The notes under the pieces: model-generated
What the model was told of the DNA's origin: nothing
The model's input: the letters and a program-made list of their open reading frames with translations, nothing else
Databases searched by the model: none
DNA from: Limisphaerales bacterium
GTDB taxonomy: Bacteria; Verrucomicrobiota; Verrucomicrobiia; Limisphaerales; SXTU01
Direction of reading: 5' to 3'
Length of the DNA: 64,000 bases
Assembly: GCA_009773355.1 (NCBI GenBank)
Contig: WRPG01000019.1
Coordinates: 1-64,000, forward strand
Position numbers and translations under genes: made by a program
Part shown: piece after piece, positions 25,587 through 34,973 of the stretch
Position numbering within the stretch: position 1 is the first letter of the stretch
Layout of the letters: each line of letters begins with the position of its first letter

Positions 25587-28367
25587 ATGTTTTCCCGTAT
25601 GCGTTGCCTGGGCCTGCTGTTCTGTTCGTTGCTTCAACTCCACGCCGCTGAGGCACCACCGCTCGACCTCGGCCCCGTGCGCGAGGAGCATGTGATGATT
25701 CCCATGCGCGACGGGAAGCACCTCTCGGCGTGGCTCTACTTCCCGCCCGGCAAGGGGCCGTGGCCCGCCGTCTTCGAGCAGCGTTACGCGGACATCCGGG
25801 GCACCGGCTCGCGCAAGGCGGCGGCGAAGTTTGCGGAGGGCGGCTTCGTCATCGCGCTGGTCAACTACCGGGGCGCGGGCCTCTCCGAGGGCCAGTGGCG
25901 CGGCTACCGCGCGTTGGCGTGGGGCGAACTCAAGGACGGCTACGACATCTGCGAGTGGCTTGCCACGCAGCCGTGGAGCACGGGCAAGATCGGCACCTAC
26001 GGCGGCTCGCAGGCCGGCTACGCGCAGAACTTCCTCGCCATCACCCAGCCGCCGCACCTCGTCGCGCAATACATGACCGACACCGGCCTGAGCCTTTACC
26101 AGGAGGGCTACCGCATTGGCGGCGTGACGCGGCCCGAGCGCTTCAAGGCGATGGGCAAGATCGCGCGCGATCCGGCGGACAACGTCGCGTGGCTTGAAGA
26201 GACGTTCCGCCACCCGCACTACGACGCCTACTGGCGCGACGAGGATTGCTCGCTGCACTTCCCGAAGATGAACGTCCCCGCCTTCACCATCGGGAGCTGG
26301 TATGACTTCATGTGCCAGGGGTCAGTGATGAGCTTCATCGGCCGGCAGCATCAGGCGGGGCCGAACTCGCGCGGTCAGCAGCAGCTCCTCATCGGCCCGT
26401 GGCTCCACGGCGGCTACCCGAAGTCGAACAAGATCGCGGAGATGACCTATCCGACGAACGCCTTCTTCGACGTGTATGCGCACATGACGACGTGGTTCAA
26501 CCACCACCTCAAGGGCACGAACAACGGCGTGATGCAGGACCCCGCCGTGCGCTACTACGTCATGGGCGCGACCGGCGAGACCAACGCGCCGGGAAACATC
26601 TGGCGCACCGCGCAGGACTGGCCGCCGCACGCGACACCGCAGAGCTTCTTCCTCAACGAGAACGGCCGGCTCTCCACCGCCACGCCCACCGCCGCCAAGT
26701 CCGCCACCAGCTACATCAGCGACCCGTTCCACCCGATGAGCATTCCGGGCACGGGCTTCCCCGGCGCGAAGGACGCGCGCCCCTTCGAGACGCAGGCGGA
26801 GGTCCGCACGTTCACCACCGAGCCGCTGGCCGAGCCGGTCGAGTGGACCGGCCTGGTGAAGGTCGAGCTGTGGGCCAGTTCCACCGCGCGCGACACCGAC
26901 TTCCTCGTGCGCGTGAGCGACGTGTATCCCGACGGGCGCTCGATGCTGCTGATGGATTACCCGCGCCGCGCCCGTTACCGCGAGGGCTTCGATCACGAGA
27001 AGCTGCTCAAGCCCGGCGAGCCGGCGAAGCTCGCCTTCGATGTGGGCTGGACGAGCATCATCTTCAACCAGGGCCACCGCATCCGCGTGACCATCGCCAG
27101 CACCGGCGCGCCGCTCTACGAGCCGAACCCGCAGACCGGCGGCCCGCAGACCATCGAGTTCCCCAAGGACGCGAAGGTCGCAACCAACACCATCCATCAC
27201 AGCCAGCTCTTCGCGTCGCGCATCATCGCGCCGACGCCCTCGGCGGATGCGCCGGGCGTGCGCGCGGTTCTCCGTGCCCTGGGTGCGGGCCGGGCGGCGG
27301 AGGTGGCCGCACAGTTGAAGCTGATTGCCGACCCGCAGCTCCGCGAGCGCGTGCAGAAGGAACTGCCGGCGCTGCAAGCCGCGCTCGCCTTCCGCTCCCA
27401 AGCTCAAGCCGTGGACGCCGCCGCGCAGGAAGCCGGCGGCCTGACCGCGTGGGCGGCCAGCGCACCGGGCTGGCTGACCGATCTGGCCGGCAGCGAGGTG
27501 CTCGCGCCATTCCGCACGCTCGTCTCGGTGAATCTCTATAACGGCAACAACCCGCTCAAGGGCAAGGGCGGCCTCAACCTCGCCGTCAACGACGAGTGGC
27601 TGTCGCGCGTCGCCGGCCTCACCACGCTCACGAACCTCGACGTGGCCAATTGCGACGTGCGCGGCCCCGGCCTCAAGCACATCGGCACGCTGAAGAACTT
27701 GGAGCGCCTGAACTTCACCCTCACCCCGCTCACCGACCCGCACCTCAAGCATCTTGGCGGACTCACGAAGCTGCGCATCTTCTCCTTCGCCTCCGCCAAA
27801 TGCACCGGCGAGGGCTTCGCGCACCTCGGCGCGTTGCAGGCGGTCGAGAACCTGAACTTCCACTACACGCCCGTGAACGACGCCGGGCTGAAGGAGATCG
27901 CCCGGCTCCAGCACTTGGAGCGTCTCGAAATCGTCCATACGCACTTCACCGACGCGGGCGCGCCAAACTTGTCCAAGCTCACCTCGCTGCGCCGGCTGCA
28001 AATCGGCAGCCAGGACGCCACGGGCGCGGCGGTCGCCAGCCTCGTCCCGCTGCGCAACCTCCGTGAGCTGGACCTGAGCGACAAGCAGGCCTCGCCCGAA
28101 GGCGCGAAGTGGGCCGGGCTGATTCCCAGTCTGCGCGTGCTGCGCATCTCCGGCGGGGCCATCAAGGACGAGGGCGTGAAGCATCTCGCCAGCCTGCCGA
28201 ACTTGGAAACCCTGCTCATCCCCGGCGCGCAAATCACCGACGCCGGTCTGGACTCCCTGGCGCAGCTCAAGACCCTCCGCCTGCTCGACCTCAAGGGCAA
28301 CAAGGTGAGCGACGCGGCGGTGGCGAAGTTGCAGACGGCACTCCCAAACCTGACAGTGGTGCGCTGA
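25587..28367 (+). CDS. Secreted CocE/NonD-type hydrolase fused to leucine-rich repeats
   Basis: 926 aa. Signal peptide (MRCLGLLFCSLLQLHAAEA). An alpha/beta-hydrolase of the CocE/X-Pro dipeptidyl-peptidase family follows, with nucleophile GGSQAGY near residue 139, Asp in GSWYDF near 239 and His in GPWLHGG near 270. A jelly-roll C-domain includes TDFLVRVSDVYPDGRSMLL. From about residue 670 to the end there are eight or more leucine-rich repeats (LTNLDVANCDVRGPGLKHI, LRLLDLKGNKVSDAAV). The family hydrolyses esters or amides; the LRR domain presumably binds a protein or glycan. I start at 25587, not at an ATG 13 codons earlier, because the signal peptide then has a normal length. Confidence 0.88.
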   Translation: MFSRMRCLGLLFCSLLQLHAAEAPPLDLGPVREEHVMIPMRDGKHLSAWLYFPPGKGPWPAVFEQRYADIRGTGSRKAAAKFAEGGFVIALVNYRGAGLSEGQWRGYRALAWGELKDGYDICEWLATQPWSTGKIGTYGGSQAGYAQNFLAITQPPHLVAQYMTDTGLSLYQEGYRIGGVTRPERFKAMGKIARDPADNVAWLEETFRHPHYDAYWRDEDCSLHFPKMNVPAFTIGSWYDFMCQGSVMSFIGRQHQAGPNSRGQQQLLIGPWLHGGYPKSNKIAEMTYPTNAFFDVYAHMTTWFNHHLKGTNNGVMQDPAVRYYVMGATGETNAPGNIWRTAQDWPPHATPQSFFLNENGRLSTATPTAAKSATSYISDPFHPMSIPGTGFPGAKDARPFETQAEVRTFTTEPLAEPVEWTGLVKVELWASSTARDTDFLVRVSDVYPDGRSMLLMDYPRRARYREGFDHEKLLKPGEPAKLAFDVGWTSIIFNQGHRIRVTIASTGAPLYEPNPQTGGPQTIEFPKDAKVATNTIHHSQLFASRIIAPTPSADAPGVRAVLRALGAGRAAEVAAQLKLIADPQLRERVQKELPALQAALAFRSQAQAVDAAAQEAGGLTAWAASAPGWLTDLAGSEVLAPFRTLVSVNLYNGNNPLKGKGGLNLAVNDEWLSRVAGLTTLTNLDVANCDVRGPGLKHIGTLKNLERLNFTLTPLTDPHLKHLGGLTKLRIFSFASAKCTGEGFAHLGALQAVENLNFHYTPVNDAGLKEIARLQHLERLEIVHTHFTDAGAPNLSKLTSLRRLQIGSQDATGAAVASLVPLRNLRELDLSDKQASPEGAKWAGLIPSLRVLRISGGAIKDEGVKHLASLPNLETLLIPGAQITDAGLDSLAQLKTLRLLDLKGNKVSDAAVAKLQTALPNLTVVR

Positions 28368-28370
28368 CCC

Positions 28371-28437
28371 GTAGTCGCAACCTTCAGGTTGCGGATAGGT
28401 TCCAGCATATGATGCGCAACCTGAAGGTTGCGACTAC
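28371..28437. repeat. GTAG REP doublet between convergent genes; supplies a stop codon
   Basis: Perfect 23-base arms at 28371-28393 and 28415-28437. Each begins GTAGT and continues with the self-complementary CGCAACCTTCAGGTTGCG. The doublet lies between converging hydrolase and epimerase genes. The TAG within the right-hand GTAG head, read on the minus strand, is the stop codon of the epimerase. Confidence 0.95.
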
Positions 28438-29180
28438 AGCACTTCCGGTGGCAAGCCATCCGGCCACTTCTCCTGCGGCTCCCAGCCGAGCAGTTCCTTC
28501 GTCGGCCCCAGGTCAAAGCGCGGCAGCTTGAGGTGTTTGCTCGTCGCATAGACGACCGCGAAGCGGATGGTGAGCGGCGCGCGGACGGCGGCGTGGAAGA
28601 AACGACCTGCGTCGCCGGGGCTGAGGTAAAGATCCTTGGCCCAGTCGAGCGCGGCGACTTCCTTCTCCTGCCCCGGACGCGGACACCAGCCCAGCCGCGC
28701 GGCAATCACGCTCAGGCCATGTGACTCCGCATAGCCCTGCCCGATGCCTTCCGCAAAAACTTTCGCCGCCGCATACCAATGGCGCGGCGTGGTCGGCTCG
28801 TCCGGGCGGATGGCGTGCTCGGTGCGCTCGCGCTGCCACCAGTTCACCTGGCCGGTGCTTGCGAGCACGAGGCGCTTTGCGCCCGCGAGCCGGGTCGCTT
28901 CGAGGACGTGGTGCAGGCCGATGATGTTATTCGGCAGGATTTCGGACATGAAGTCCGCATCATCCGGCGTGGCGGCGAGGTGGATGACGGCGTGCGCGCC
29001 CACGGCGGCGCGGCGGACGGCTTCAGCGTCGGTGAGATTGCCGACGTGCGAGTCGGCGACCCCGGGTGTGGGCACGCGGTCGAAGCCGCGCACGCGCTCG
29101 CCGCGCGCGATCAATTCCTTCACGACGGCCTGGCCGACACGTCCGGCGGAACCAGTGACGAGGATGAGTTCGGCAGGCAT
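28434..29180 (-). CDS. NAD-dependent epimerase/dehydratase
   Basis: 248-aa extended short-chain dehydrogenase. The Rossmann motif is ILVTGSAGRVGQAVV (TGxxGxxG), and HLAATPDDADF and the catalytic YAAAKVFAEG (YxxxK) are present. It probably acts on a nucleotide sugar or similar substrate; which one cannot be read. The C terminus LGWEPQEKWPDGLP is family-like, and the stop codon lies inside a REP arm, suggesting the last one or two residues are repeat-determined. Confidence 0.87.
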   Translation of the reverse strand: MPAELILVTGSAGRVGQAVVKELIARGERVRGFDRVPTPGVADSHVGNLTDAEAVRRAAVGAHAVIHLAATPDDADFMSEILPNNIIGLHHVLEATRLAGAKRLVLASTGQVNWWQRERTEHAIRPDEPTTPRHWYAAAKVFAEGIGQGYAESHGLSVIAARLGWCPRPGQEKEVAALDWAKDLYLSPGDAGRFFHAAVRAPLTIRFAVVYATSKHLKLPRFDLGPTKELLGWEPQEKWPDGLPPEVL

Positions 29181-29190
29181 GGAAGGAGCG

Positions 29191-29210
29191 GGATTAGGAT
29201 TAGGATTACG
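29191..29210. repeat. Short tandem GGATTA repeat
   Basis: Three GGATTA units in a row upstream of the epimerase start. This is AT-rich against the GC-rich background and resembles the other word-type elements, without a visible inverted partner. Confidence 0.5.
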
Positions 29211-29231
29211 AGCAGGAGGAGCACAGCGCGC

Positions 29232-31457
29232 TCAGTAACGCAGGTGCAGGCTCAGGCCGATGGCGTGGAGGTCGAAGAGGTTGTGCGACTCGTAGCGGTA
29301 GGTCGGCTGCAAACTGAAGTGTTCGTTGAAGCCGTATTTCAAGTCCACGCCGACGCTCTGAAAGTTCTTCTCGCCGATGAGGCCCTTGATGAGCTGCGAG
29401 GCGTTCTCCTCGCCAATCGCGTAGCTCAGGCTCGTGGAGGAGAGCGGCGTGAACTGCCACGTCGTGCTGAGGAGGCCCGCGAAGCCGGTGCTGACGCGCC
29501 CACCCTTCGGCTCGGTGTGCGTGACATACATCCGCGCGTGCGAGGACCACTGCGGGTGCCACTGCCAAGTCACGCCCGGCACGATCTGCAACACCGGCTC
29601 GTCCGCGAAGCGCAGGTGGCTCACGGCGAGGTTCGCGGAGACAGTGTCGGAGAAGAGGTATTCCGTCTGCGCGCCAACCCGCCAGCGCGGGATGAAGCCG
29701 CCGTTGAGGGCGCCGCCGGCTTCGAGGCCGAGAATCCAGCTCGGCGTGACGTGGGTGTTCCAGCCGAGGAGCAGTTGGTTCGCCGACGCGCCGAAGCGGG
29801 AGAAGGTGCGATACTCGCCGGAGACGGTCATGCCCAGTTGCCGCCGCCAATACGCGGCAAGATAACCCTCGTGCCACTCCTGCAAACGCGCGCCTGCGCC
29901 GGTGGTGTCCTGCAAGGTCGCAAACTCGTAGCCCGTGCTCACGCCGATGACCGTGGGATCGGCCACACGCACCTGCTTGCCGAGCTTCTCGTGCGCGGCG
30001 TCCTGCAAGTCGGCGCTGGGCGCGGCGGGCACGCGCAGGACGGCGCGCTGGAGCGGCTCGCCGGTCTGCTTGCGCAGCAGGCGCAGCGCCTCGCCGCTGA
30101 CTTCGGGCGCGAGCGGGTCGAGCAGCGATTGGAGCGCGGAGCCATTCACTTCGCCGCCGTGGGCGTCGGCCCACTTCTGCGCCCACAGCTCCGGCCACGC
30201 GTCCACCGGTTGCGCGCGTTGGTAGTCGCGCAGCACGCCGAAGAACGTGTCGGCATCCTGCTCGCGGAAGGCAATTTTCAGCCGCTCGCGATAGACCAGC
30301 GCGGAGCCGGGTGCGACGCGTTGCGCGGAGTCGAGCGCCTGCCATGCGCGGGTCAAGTCACCGCGAAGTTGCGCCACGTCCGCGATGCCGAGCCAGCCGG
30401 GCAACGACTCCGGGTTGCGCGCGACGACGTCCTCGTAGAGCGCGAGGCTGTCGCGCTGTTTGCCTTGCTGGCGGGTGGTGCGGGCGAGGCCGAGGATGGC
30501 CTCGTCGCGATCCGGTGCGAGCTGGGCCGCGCGGTCGAAGAAGCCGCGCGCGTCGCGATGTTCGCCCGCTGTGGTGAACGCCTCGCCGGCGGCGACCAGC
30601 GCGTTGTAGTCGCGCGCCCGGGCTTCCGCAAAACTGGCGATGAGGTTCAGCCCCTCGTCCTTCCGCCCGCGCGCGATGAGGCGCTGCGCTTGGAACGCCG
30701 TTTGCCGCAAGCGCACGTCGGGATCGCTGGTTCGGCGGCTGGCGAGGGCAAAGGCCGCGTCGTCGTTGTCCACCGCCCCGTGAATGGTGGCGAGGAACAG
30801 GCCGATCTCGGCGTCGGAGCGTCCGGTGCGGTGGTCGAGGTCCACCGCCTGCCGGTAAGCGGGCGTGGCGCGGCCGGCGGCGAGCAGCGCGCGTTGGAAG
30901 CCGAGTTGCGCGGTGACGTTGTCCGCCCCGGAAGTTGAGATGGCATTCGCGTAAGCCGCCTGGGCTTCGCGCCAGTTGCCGCGCCAGAGCTGGGTGTTGC
31001 CGTAGCCTTCCAGCGAGGCGGCATCGCTGGGATTTTCCTGCGTCAAGCGCCGGTAGCGCTCGCCCGCACTGGCTGTGCGACCGAGCCAGGCGAGATACTG
31101 CGCCTCCATCTGGCGATACTGCGCACTGGCCGCGTCGGTGCGGAGCAGCCGGCGGACAATCGCAAGCGCCTCGCCGATTTGACCGCGCTTGGCCAGCGCG
31201 TCGGCCCGGAGCCGGGCGGTTTCCGGGTCTTCACTGGCCACCGGCGGCGCGGAGCGGGCACCACCCACGGGCGGCTGGCCGATGGGGAAGCCGGCCTGTC
31301 CCGAGGCCGTCGGGATGAGGCCGGTGAACACCGCGCCGACCACTGCGAAGAGGAGCCAGCCGGACGCCAGCCGGCGCAGGGCGGGAAATGGGTCGCGCCG
31401 GGGCGGGCGCGGTGAAATCACTGACAGGGCCGTGTCTAGCTGCGGGATTGCCATCAT
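29232..31457 (-). CDS. TPR-repeat protein with C-terminal outer-membrane beta-barrel (YaiO-like)
   Basis: About 741 aa. A hydrophobic segment (GWLLFAVVGAVFTGLIPTA) acts as signal or anchor. Residues about 75-480 form tetratricopeptide repeats (for example DALAKRGQIGEALAIVRRLL). From about 505 to the end, alternating aromatic/polar strands (YRTFSRFGASANQLLLGWN, SAHARMY-like) finish in a terminal Tyr, the signature of an outer-membrane barrel. The layout resembles YaiO/BcsC-type polysaccharide export proteins, so a role in exopolysaccharide secretion is possible but unproven. An ATG 21 codons earlier exists. Confidence 0.78.
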   Translation of the reverse strand: MMAIPQLDTALSVISPRPPRRDPFPALRRLASGWLLFAVVGAVFTGLIPTASGQAGFPIGQPPVGGARSAPPVASEDPETARLRADALAKRGQIGEALAIVRRLLRTDAASAQYRQMEAQYLAWLGRTASAGERYRRLTQENPSDAASLEGYGNTQLWRGNWREAQAAYANAISTSGADNVTAQLGFQRALLAAGRATPAYRQAVDLDHRTGRSDAEIGLFLATIHGAVDNDDAAFALASRRTSDPDVRLRQTAFQAQRLIARGRKDEGLNLIASFAEARARDYNALVAAGEAFTTAGEHRDARGFFDRAAQLAPDRDEAILGLARTTRQQGKQRDSLALYEDVVARNPESLPGWLGIADVAQLRGDLTRAWQALDSAQRVAPGSALVYRERLKIAFREQDADTFFGVLRDYQRAQPVDAWPELWAQKWADAHGGEVNGSALQSLLDPLAPEVSGEALRLLRKQTGEPLQRAVLRVPAAPSADLQDAAHEKLGKQVRVADPTVIGVSTGYEFATLQDTTGAGARLQEWHEGYLAAYWRRQLGMTVSGEYRTFSRFGASANQLLLGWNTHVTPSWILGLEAGGALNGGFIPRWRVGAQTEYLFSDTVSANLAVSHLRFADEPVLQIVPGVTWQWHPQWSSHARMYVTHTEPKGGRVSTGFAGLLSTTWQFTPLSSTSLSYAIGEENASQLIKGLIGEKNFQSVGVDLKYGFNEHFSLQPTYRYESHNLFDLHAIGLSLHLRY

Positions 31458-31614
31458 CACTCCGCGCCACCGGTCACGCGCGGGATTCGCCGACGCTACC
31501 AACGCACCTTCCTCAAGCAAGCTGAAAGGCCGCGCCGAATTTTGCTTTTGCCGCCGCGCGCGGGGGGACTAGGCTCGCGCAGACTCCGAACCTGCGGCGG
31601 CCCGCCGCGCTCAA

Positions 31615-32325
31615 ATGAAAGCACTTGGCCTCGACCCCGACAGCATCCTTGCCCGCGTGGGCAGCGCGGCCGTGCCGCCGCGCGTGCCGACGTTCCGCCA
31701 GTCGCTGTTCATCGGCGGCGTGGGCTTCGGGCTGGTGGGGCTGGCGGCGTTTGCGGTGTGGGCGGTCGGCGGCAAGATCCTGACGAAGGCCATCGGCGAA
31801 CCGGGACTCTACGCCGTGTGTGCGCTGGTGTTCATCGGGCTGGCCGGGCTGGTGTTCGGCCAACTGGTCATCGGGCCGGGGGGCACGCGGCGGATTTACG
31901 GGCTGTTCACGCTGGCCTTCGTCGCCTACTCGGTGGTGTGGAGCGCGGCGTGGTTCGGCCTGCGCGGCACGCTGGCGGCGGAGGTGGCGGGCGCAGTGCT
32001 GGGTTCGGCGGCGATGGGGGCGTTGCTGGCGTGGGGCTTTGGCGCGGGCCGGGAATTCGCCCGCGTGGCGGCGGTGCTGATCCTGCTGAATGCCCTGGGC
32101 TATTTCCTCGGTGAAGTCTGGTGGCGCTGGCTGCCCGGCGAGGGCGGCGCAGCGTTGTTCGGCAACTGGTTCAACCGCCCGCAACGCGTGATGCTCGCGA
32201 TGCTCGGCTGGGGCGTGCTGTTCGGCGCGTTCTTCGGCGCGGGCGTGGGCCATGCCATCCACCGCTGCCAAGAGGAGGTCCGGGCGCGGCTGCGGACCGG
32301 GATTCCGCTGAAGATCGGCGCTTGA
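31615..32325 (+). CDS. Multi-pass membrane protein of unknown function (236 aa)
   Basis: About six hydrophobic segments (residues about 38-55, 70-92, 100-118, 125-145, 148-170 and 195-215) separated by short loops. No catalytic motif is seen. Several Gly-rich helices (GVGFGLVGLAAFAVWAVGG) suggest tight helix packing. I do not recognise a family. It precedes two peroxiredoxin genes but the 65-nt gap and lack of shared motifs give no functional link. Confidence 0.7.
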   Translation: MKALGLDPDSILARVGSAAVPPRVPTFRQSLFIGGVGFGLVGLAAFAVWAVGGKILTKAIGEPGLYAVCALVFIGLAGLVFGQLVIGPGGTRRIYGLFTLAFVAYSVVWSAAWFGLRGTLAAEVAGAVLGSAAMGALLAWGFGAGREFARVAAVLILLNALGYFLGEVWWRWLPGEGGAALFGNWFNRPQRVMLAMLGWGVLFGAFFGAGVGHAIHRCQEEVRARLRTGIPLKIGA

Positions 32326-32390
32326 ATCCCCCGTTGCCGCCCCGTATATGTCCCGCCGTCTGTTGCTCAAACCCAAAACTCGAAAAAACT

Positions 32391-32870
32391 ATGCCCATCG
32401 CCGTCGGAACCAAAGCCCCTGATTTCTCCCTCAAGTCCAAGAACGCCGCCGGCGTCACGGACGTGAAGCTCTCCGCCAACCTCGGCCAGAAGAACACCGT
32501 CATCCTGTTCTTCCCGCTCGCCTTCACCGGCGTCTGCACCACCGAGATGTGCGACATCACCGCCGGCCTCTCGGCCTACTCCGGCCTGAACGCCGAGGTC
32601 ATCGCCATCAGCGTGGACAGCCCGTTCGCGCAGGAGGCCTGGGCGCAGAAGGAGAAAATCAGCATCACCATCGCCAGCGACCTGAACAAGAAGACCGCCG
32701 CCGATTACGGCGTGCTGCTCCCCGACCTCGCCGGCTTCGGCGCGGTCAGCGCCCGCGCGGCCTTCGTCGTGGACAAGGCCGGGGTCGTCCAATACAGCGA
32801 GCAGACCGCAACCGTGAAGGACCTGCCCAACTTCGCCGCCGTGAAAGACTGCCTCGCCAAGCTCCAGTAA
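32391..32870 (+). CDS. Peroxiredoxin (AhpE/Prx5-like, cytoplasmic)
   Basis: 159-aa thioredoxin-fold peroxidase that reduces peroxides. The peroxidatic Cys is in [14 protein letters not shown] (PxxxTxxC). A second Cys four residues later and another near the C terminus could resolve it. There is no signal peptide. The ATG at 32391 is preceded by an A-rich stretch. It lies 34 nt before a secreted peroxiredoxin gene, forming a cytoplasmic/periplasmic pair. Confidence 0.92.
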   Translation: MPIAVGTKAPDFSLKSKNAAGVTDVKLSANLGQKNTVILFFPLAFTGVCTTEMCDITAGLSAYSGLNAEVIAISVDSPFAQEAWAQKEKISITIASDLNKKTAADYGVLLPDLAGFGAVSARAAFVVDKAGVVQYSEQTATVKDLPNFAAVKDCLAKLQ

Positions 32871-32904
32871 CCCCCGCCGGCCACGCGCCGTCCTTACCAA
32901 GACC

Positions 32905-33444
32905 ATGAAAACCCTCTCCCTCCTCTGTGCCGCCGCCGCGTTCGCCCTCACGGGCCTGACCAGCCTCGCGGCGGAACTCAAGGCCGGCGACCCCGCGCCC
33001 AACTTCAAGCTGCAAGGCAGCGACGGCAAGACCTACAGCCTCGCCGACTTCAAGGGCAAGCAGGCCGTCGTCATCGCGTGGTTCCCGAAGGCCTTCACCG
33101 GCGGCTGCACCGCCGAGTGCAAGCACCTCAAAGCCGAGGGCACCGCGTTGAAGAAGTTCGACGTGGCCTACTTCACCGCCAGCGTGGACTCACACGATGG
33201 CGAGAAAGGCAACGCCGCCTTCGCCAAGTCCCTCGCCCTCGACTATGCCATCCTCAGCGACCCGAAGAAGGAATTCGCCGGAGCGCTCGGCGTCCTCAAC
33301 GAGCGCGGCATGGCGGCACGCTGGACCTACTACATCGGCAAGGACGGCAATATCCTCCATGTGGACAAGGCCGTGAAGCCGGCCACCGCCGCCACCGACA
33401 TCGCCGCCAAGCTGAAGGAACTCGGCATCGCGGCGAAGAAGTAA
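32905..33444 (+). CDS. Secreted peroxiredoxin (BCP/PrxQ-like)
   Basis: 179 aa with a signal peptide ([19 protein letters not shown]), so periplasmic. The active site reads [14 protein letters not shown]: peroxidatic Cys with a second Cys four residues on, the PrxQ spacing being five. The body ([20 protein letters not shown]) is typical AhpC/TSA. Followed by a rho-independent terminator at 33466-33501. Confidence 0.92.
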   Translation: MKTLSLLCAAAAFALTGLTSLAAELKAGDPAPNFKLQGSDGKTYSLADFKGKQAVVIAWFPKAFTGGCTAECKHLKAEGTALKKFDVAYFTASVDSHDGEKGNAAFAKSLALDYAILSDPKKEFAGALGVLNERGMAARWTYYIGKDGNILHVDKAVKPATAATDIAAKLKELGIAAKK

Positions 33445-33465
33445 GCCACCCGCAATCCGTTCTCG

Positions 33466-33501
33466 AAATCCCCGTCTTCGCGAGAGGATGGGGATTTTCT
33501 T
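33466..33501 (+). terminator. Rho-independent terminator
   Basis: AAATCCCC pairs with GGGGATTT around a loop that itself contains TCTTCGCGAGA, and a T-rich run (TTTTCTTT) follows. It lies 22 nt after the second peroxiredoxin stop codon, as expected for the end of the two-gene unit. Confidence 0.8.
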
Positions 33502-33580
33502 TGGCCGTCCCGCCCGTCTGCCCGGCACCGATCTTCCGTCCGCGCCACGGGACGGGCGTCAACCACTCTCACTCTCACTC

Positions 33581-34873
33581 TCAGGGCGGCTCGTAGATCG
33601 CCAGCCGCCGGTATTTGGCCTCCAGACTCAGCACGGCCAGGCTCGTGCAATACACCCGCCCGAGGTTCCGCCCCTCGAAGTTGTCCGTCCACGAGCCGTC
33701 CGGCGACTGGCCGACGACGAAGTTCCGCTCGGCAAACTGCCGCGCGAGCGAGGCGTGCGGCTCGGCGTATCGCTGGAATGCCAGCGTGTTGAAGAACGCG
33801 GCGTGAAACGGCCACGAGCCGTTCGCGAGGACGCGCATCGTCGGGTCCGCCCGCATCGTCTCCAGCAGAAAGGCCGCCGCCGCCACTGCCTCGGGCGCGT
33901 TTGGCTGGCCGCACAGACGCAACCCCAGCAAGCCCATTGCCGAGGTGGAAAAGTGATTCCGCTCGGTGGCGGGCTGGAGGATCGTGTCCGGTGGCCGGGT
34001 CTGGGGAGGGAAATAGTTGACCACGTTGGTGCCGCCTTCGTAATGGCAGGTGTAGCAGACCCGCCCGGCGCGCGGGTTGTAATATGGGGTGCGCGACACC
34101 AGCTTCCGCCCGACCACGCTGGTTCGCCAAGCCTGGGTCACGACCGGCTTGGGGCCGTAGTCGAACACCCCGTAAGCGGCGGCGTGGACATTCTTCAAAT
34201 ACTGTGCCGCCGCCTGGCCGGCGACCGGCGGCACGGCGAAGCCAGCCTTGGTCCCGGCGTGCAGGGACAGCAACTGCCAGGCGGTCACGGGCACGTCCGA
34301 GTCGGTCGCGTCGGGCCGGTAGCGCCAGCCGCCGTAATCCGTGCGGAGCAGCTTCCGCGCGCCTTGCGCCCGCAGGGTGAACTGGTGCGCCGCCGCCGCC
34401 TTGCGCCGGATGAGTTCCTCCAACTCCGGGTCGGTGGAGCGCCGCAGCAGTTCGCACAGCAGGAGCGTCGTCACCGCGTGCCCGTGCATGACGGAGGCGT
34501 CCGCCGAGCCGAAATAGCCATCCGCCGTCTGCCGGTCCGCGCGGAGCACGAAGTAAATCGCCCGCCGCAGCGCGACGCCCTCGGGCGTCTTGTCCTGCGG
34601 CGAATGGCCGGCCCCGATGAACGACAGCGCGGCCAGCGAGGTCAGCGCGGTCTGATAACGATTGCCCAGCCCCACGTCCGCAATCGCCCCGCTGGCCTGC
34701 TGCTGCGTGACCAGAAAGGCGACGCCCGCCTGCACCGCCGTGTCCACGCGCTCGGCGGGCGTGGAGGGCGGCGGCTCCGGCACCTTGCCCGTCGGCACCC
34801 GGACGGCACCGGTGAGCAGCGTCAGCAGCAGGGCTGACACGGCGCAGCAGATGACTTGGGTGGGCCGGCGCAT
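33581..34873 (-). CDS. Secreted terpene-cyclase-like toroid protein with a CxxCH motif
   Basis: 430 aa with an N-terminal hydrophobic export segment (VICCAVSALLLTLLTG). The body is repeats of the prenyltransferase/squalene-cyclase alpha-toroid type (YQTALTSLAALSFIGAG, TAWQLLSLHAG, SAMGLLGLRLCG, TSLAVLSLEAKYR). The DxDD acid motif of true cyclases is not seen. A CYTCH motif near residue 283 could bind heme c. Proteins of this fold are common in Planctomycetes and Verrucomicrobia and have no assigned function. Divergent from the HAF gene. Confidence 0.78.
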   Translation of the reverse strand: MRRPTQVICCAVSALLLTLLTGAVRVPTGKVPEPPPSTPAERVDTAVQAGVAFLVTQQQASGAIADVGLGNRYQTALTSLAALSFIGAGHSPQDKTPEGVALRRAIYFVLRADRQTADGYFGSADASVMHGHAVTTLLLCELLRRSTDPELEELIRRKAAAAHQFTLRAQGARKLLRTDYGGWRYRPDATDSDVPVTAWQLLSLHAGTKAGFAVPPVAGQAAAQYLKNVHAAAYGVFDYGPKPVVTQAWRTSVVGRKLVSRTPYYNPRAGRVCYTCHYEGGTNVVNYFPPQTRPPDTILQPATERNHFSTSAMGLLGLRLCGQPNAPEAVAAAAFLLETMRADPTMRVLANGSWPFHAAFFNTLAFQRYAEPHASLARQFAERNFVVGQSPDGSWTDNFEGRNLGRVYCTSLAVLSLEAKYRRLAIYEPP

Positions 34874-34973
34874 TGGCTTGGGATCGCCCGCAGCGTGCGA
34901 GCGGTGGCGCGCGCGGACAATCAGGTCTTGGCTGTATTTGCCGGGAGGCCCCCGACTTTGGCAAGATGTCCCC

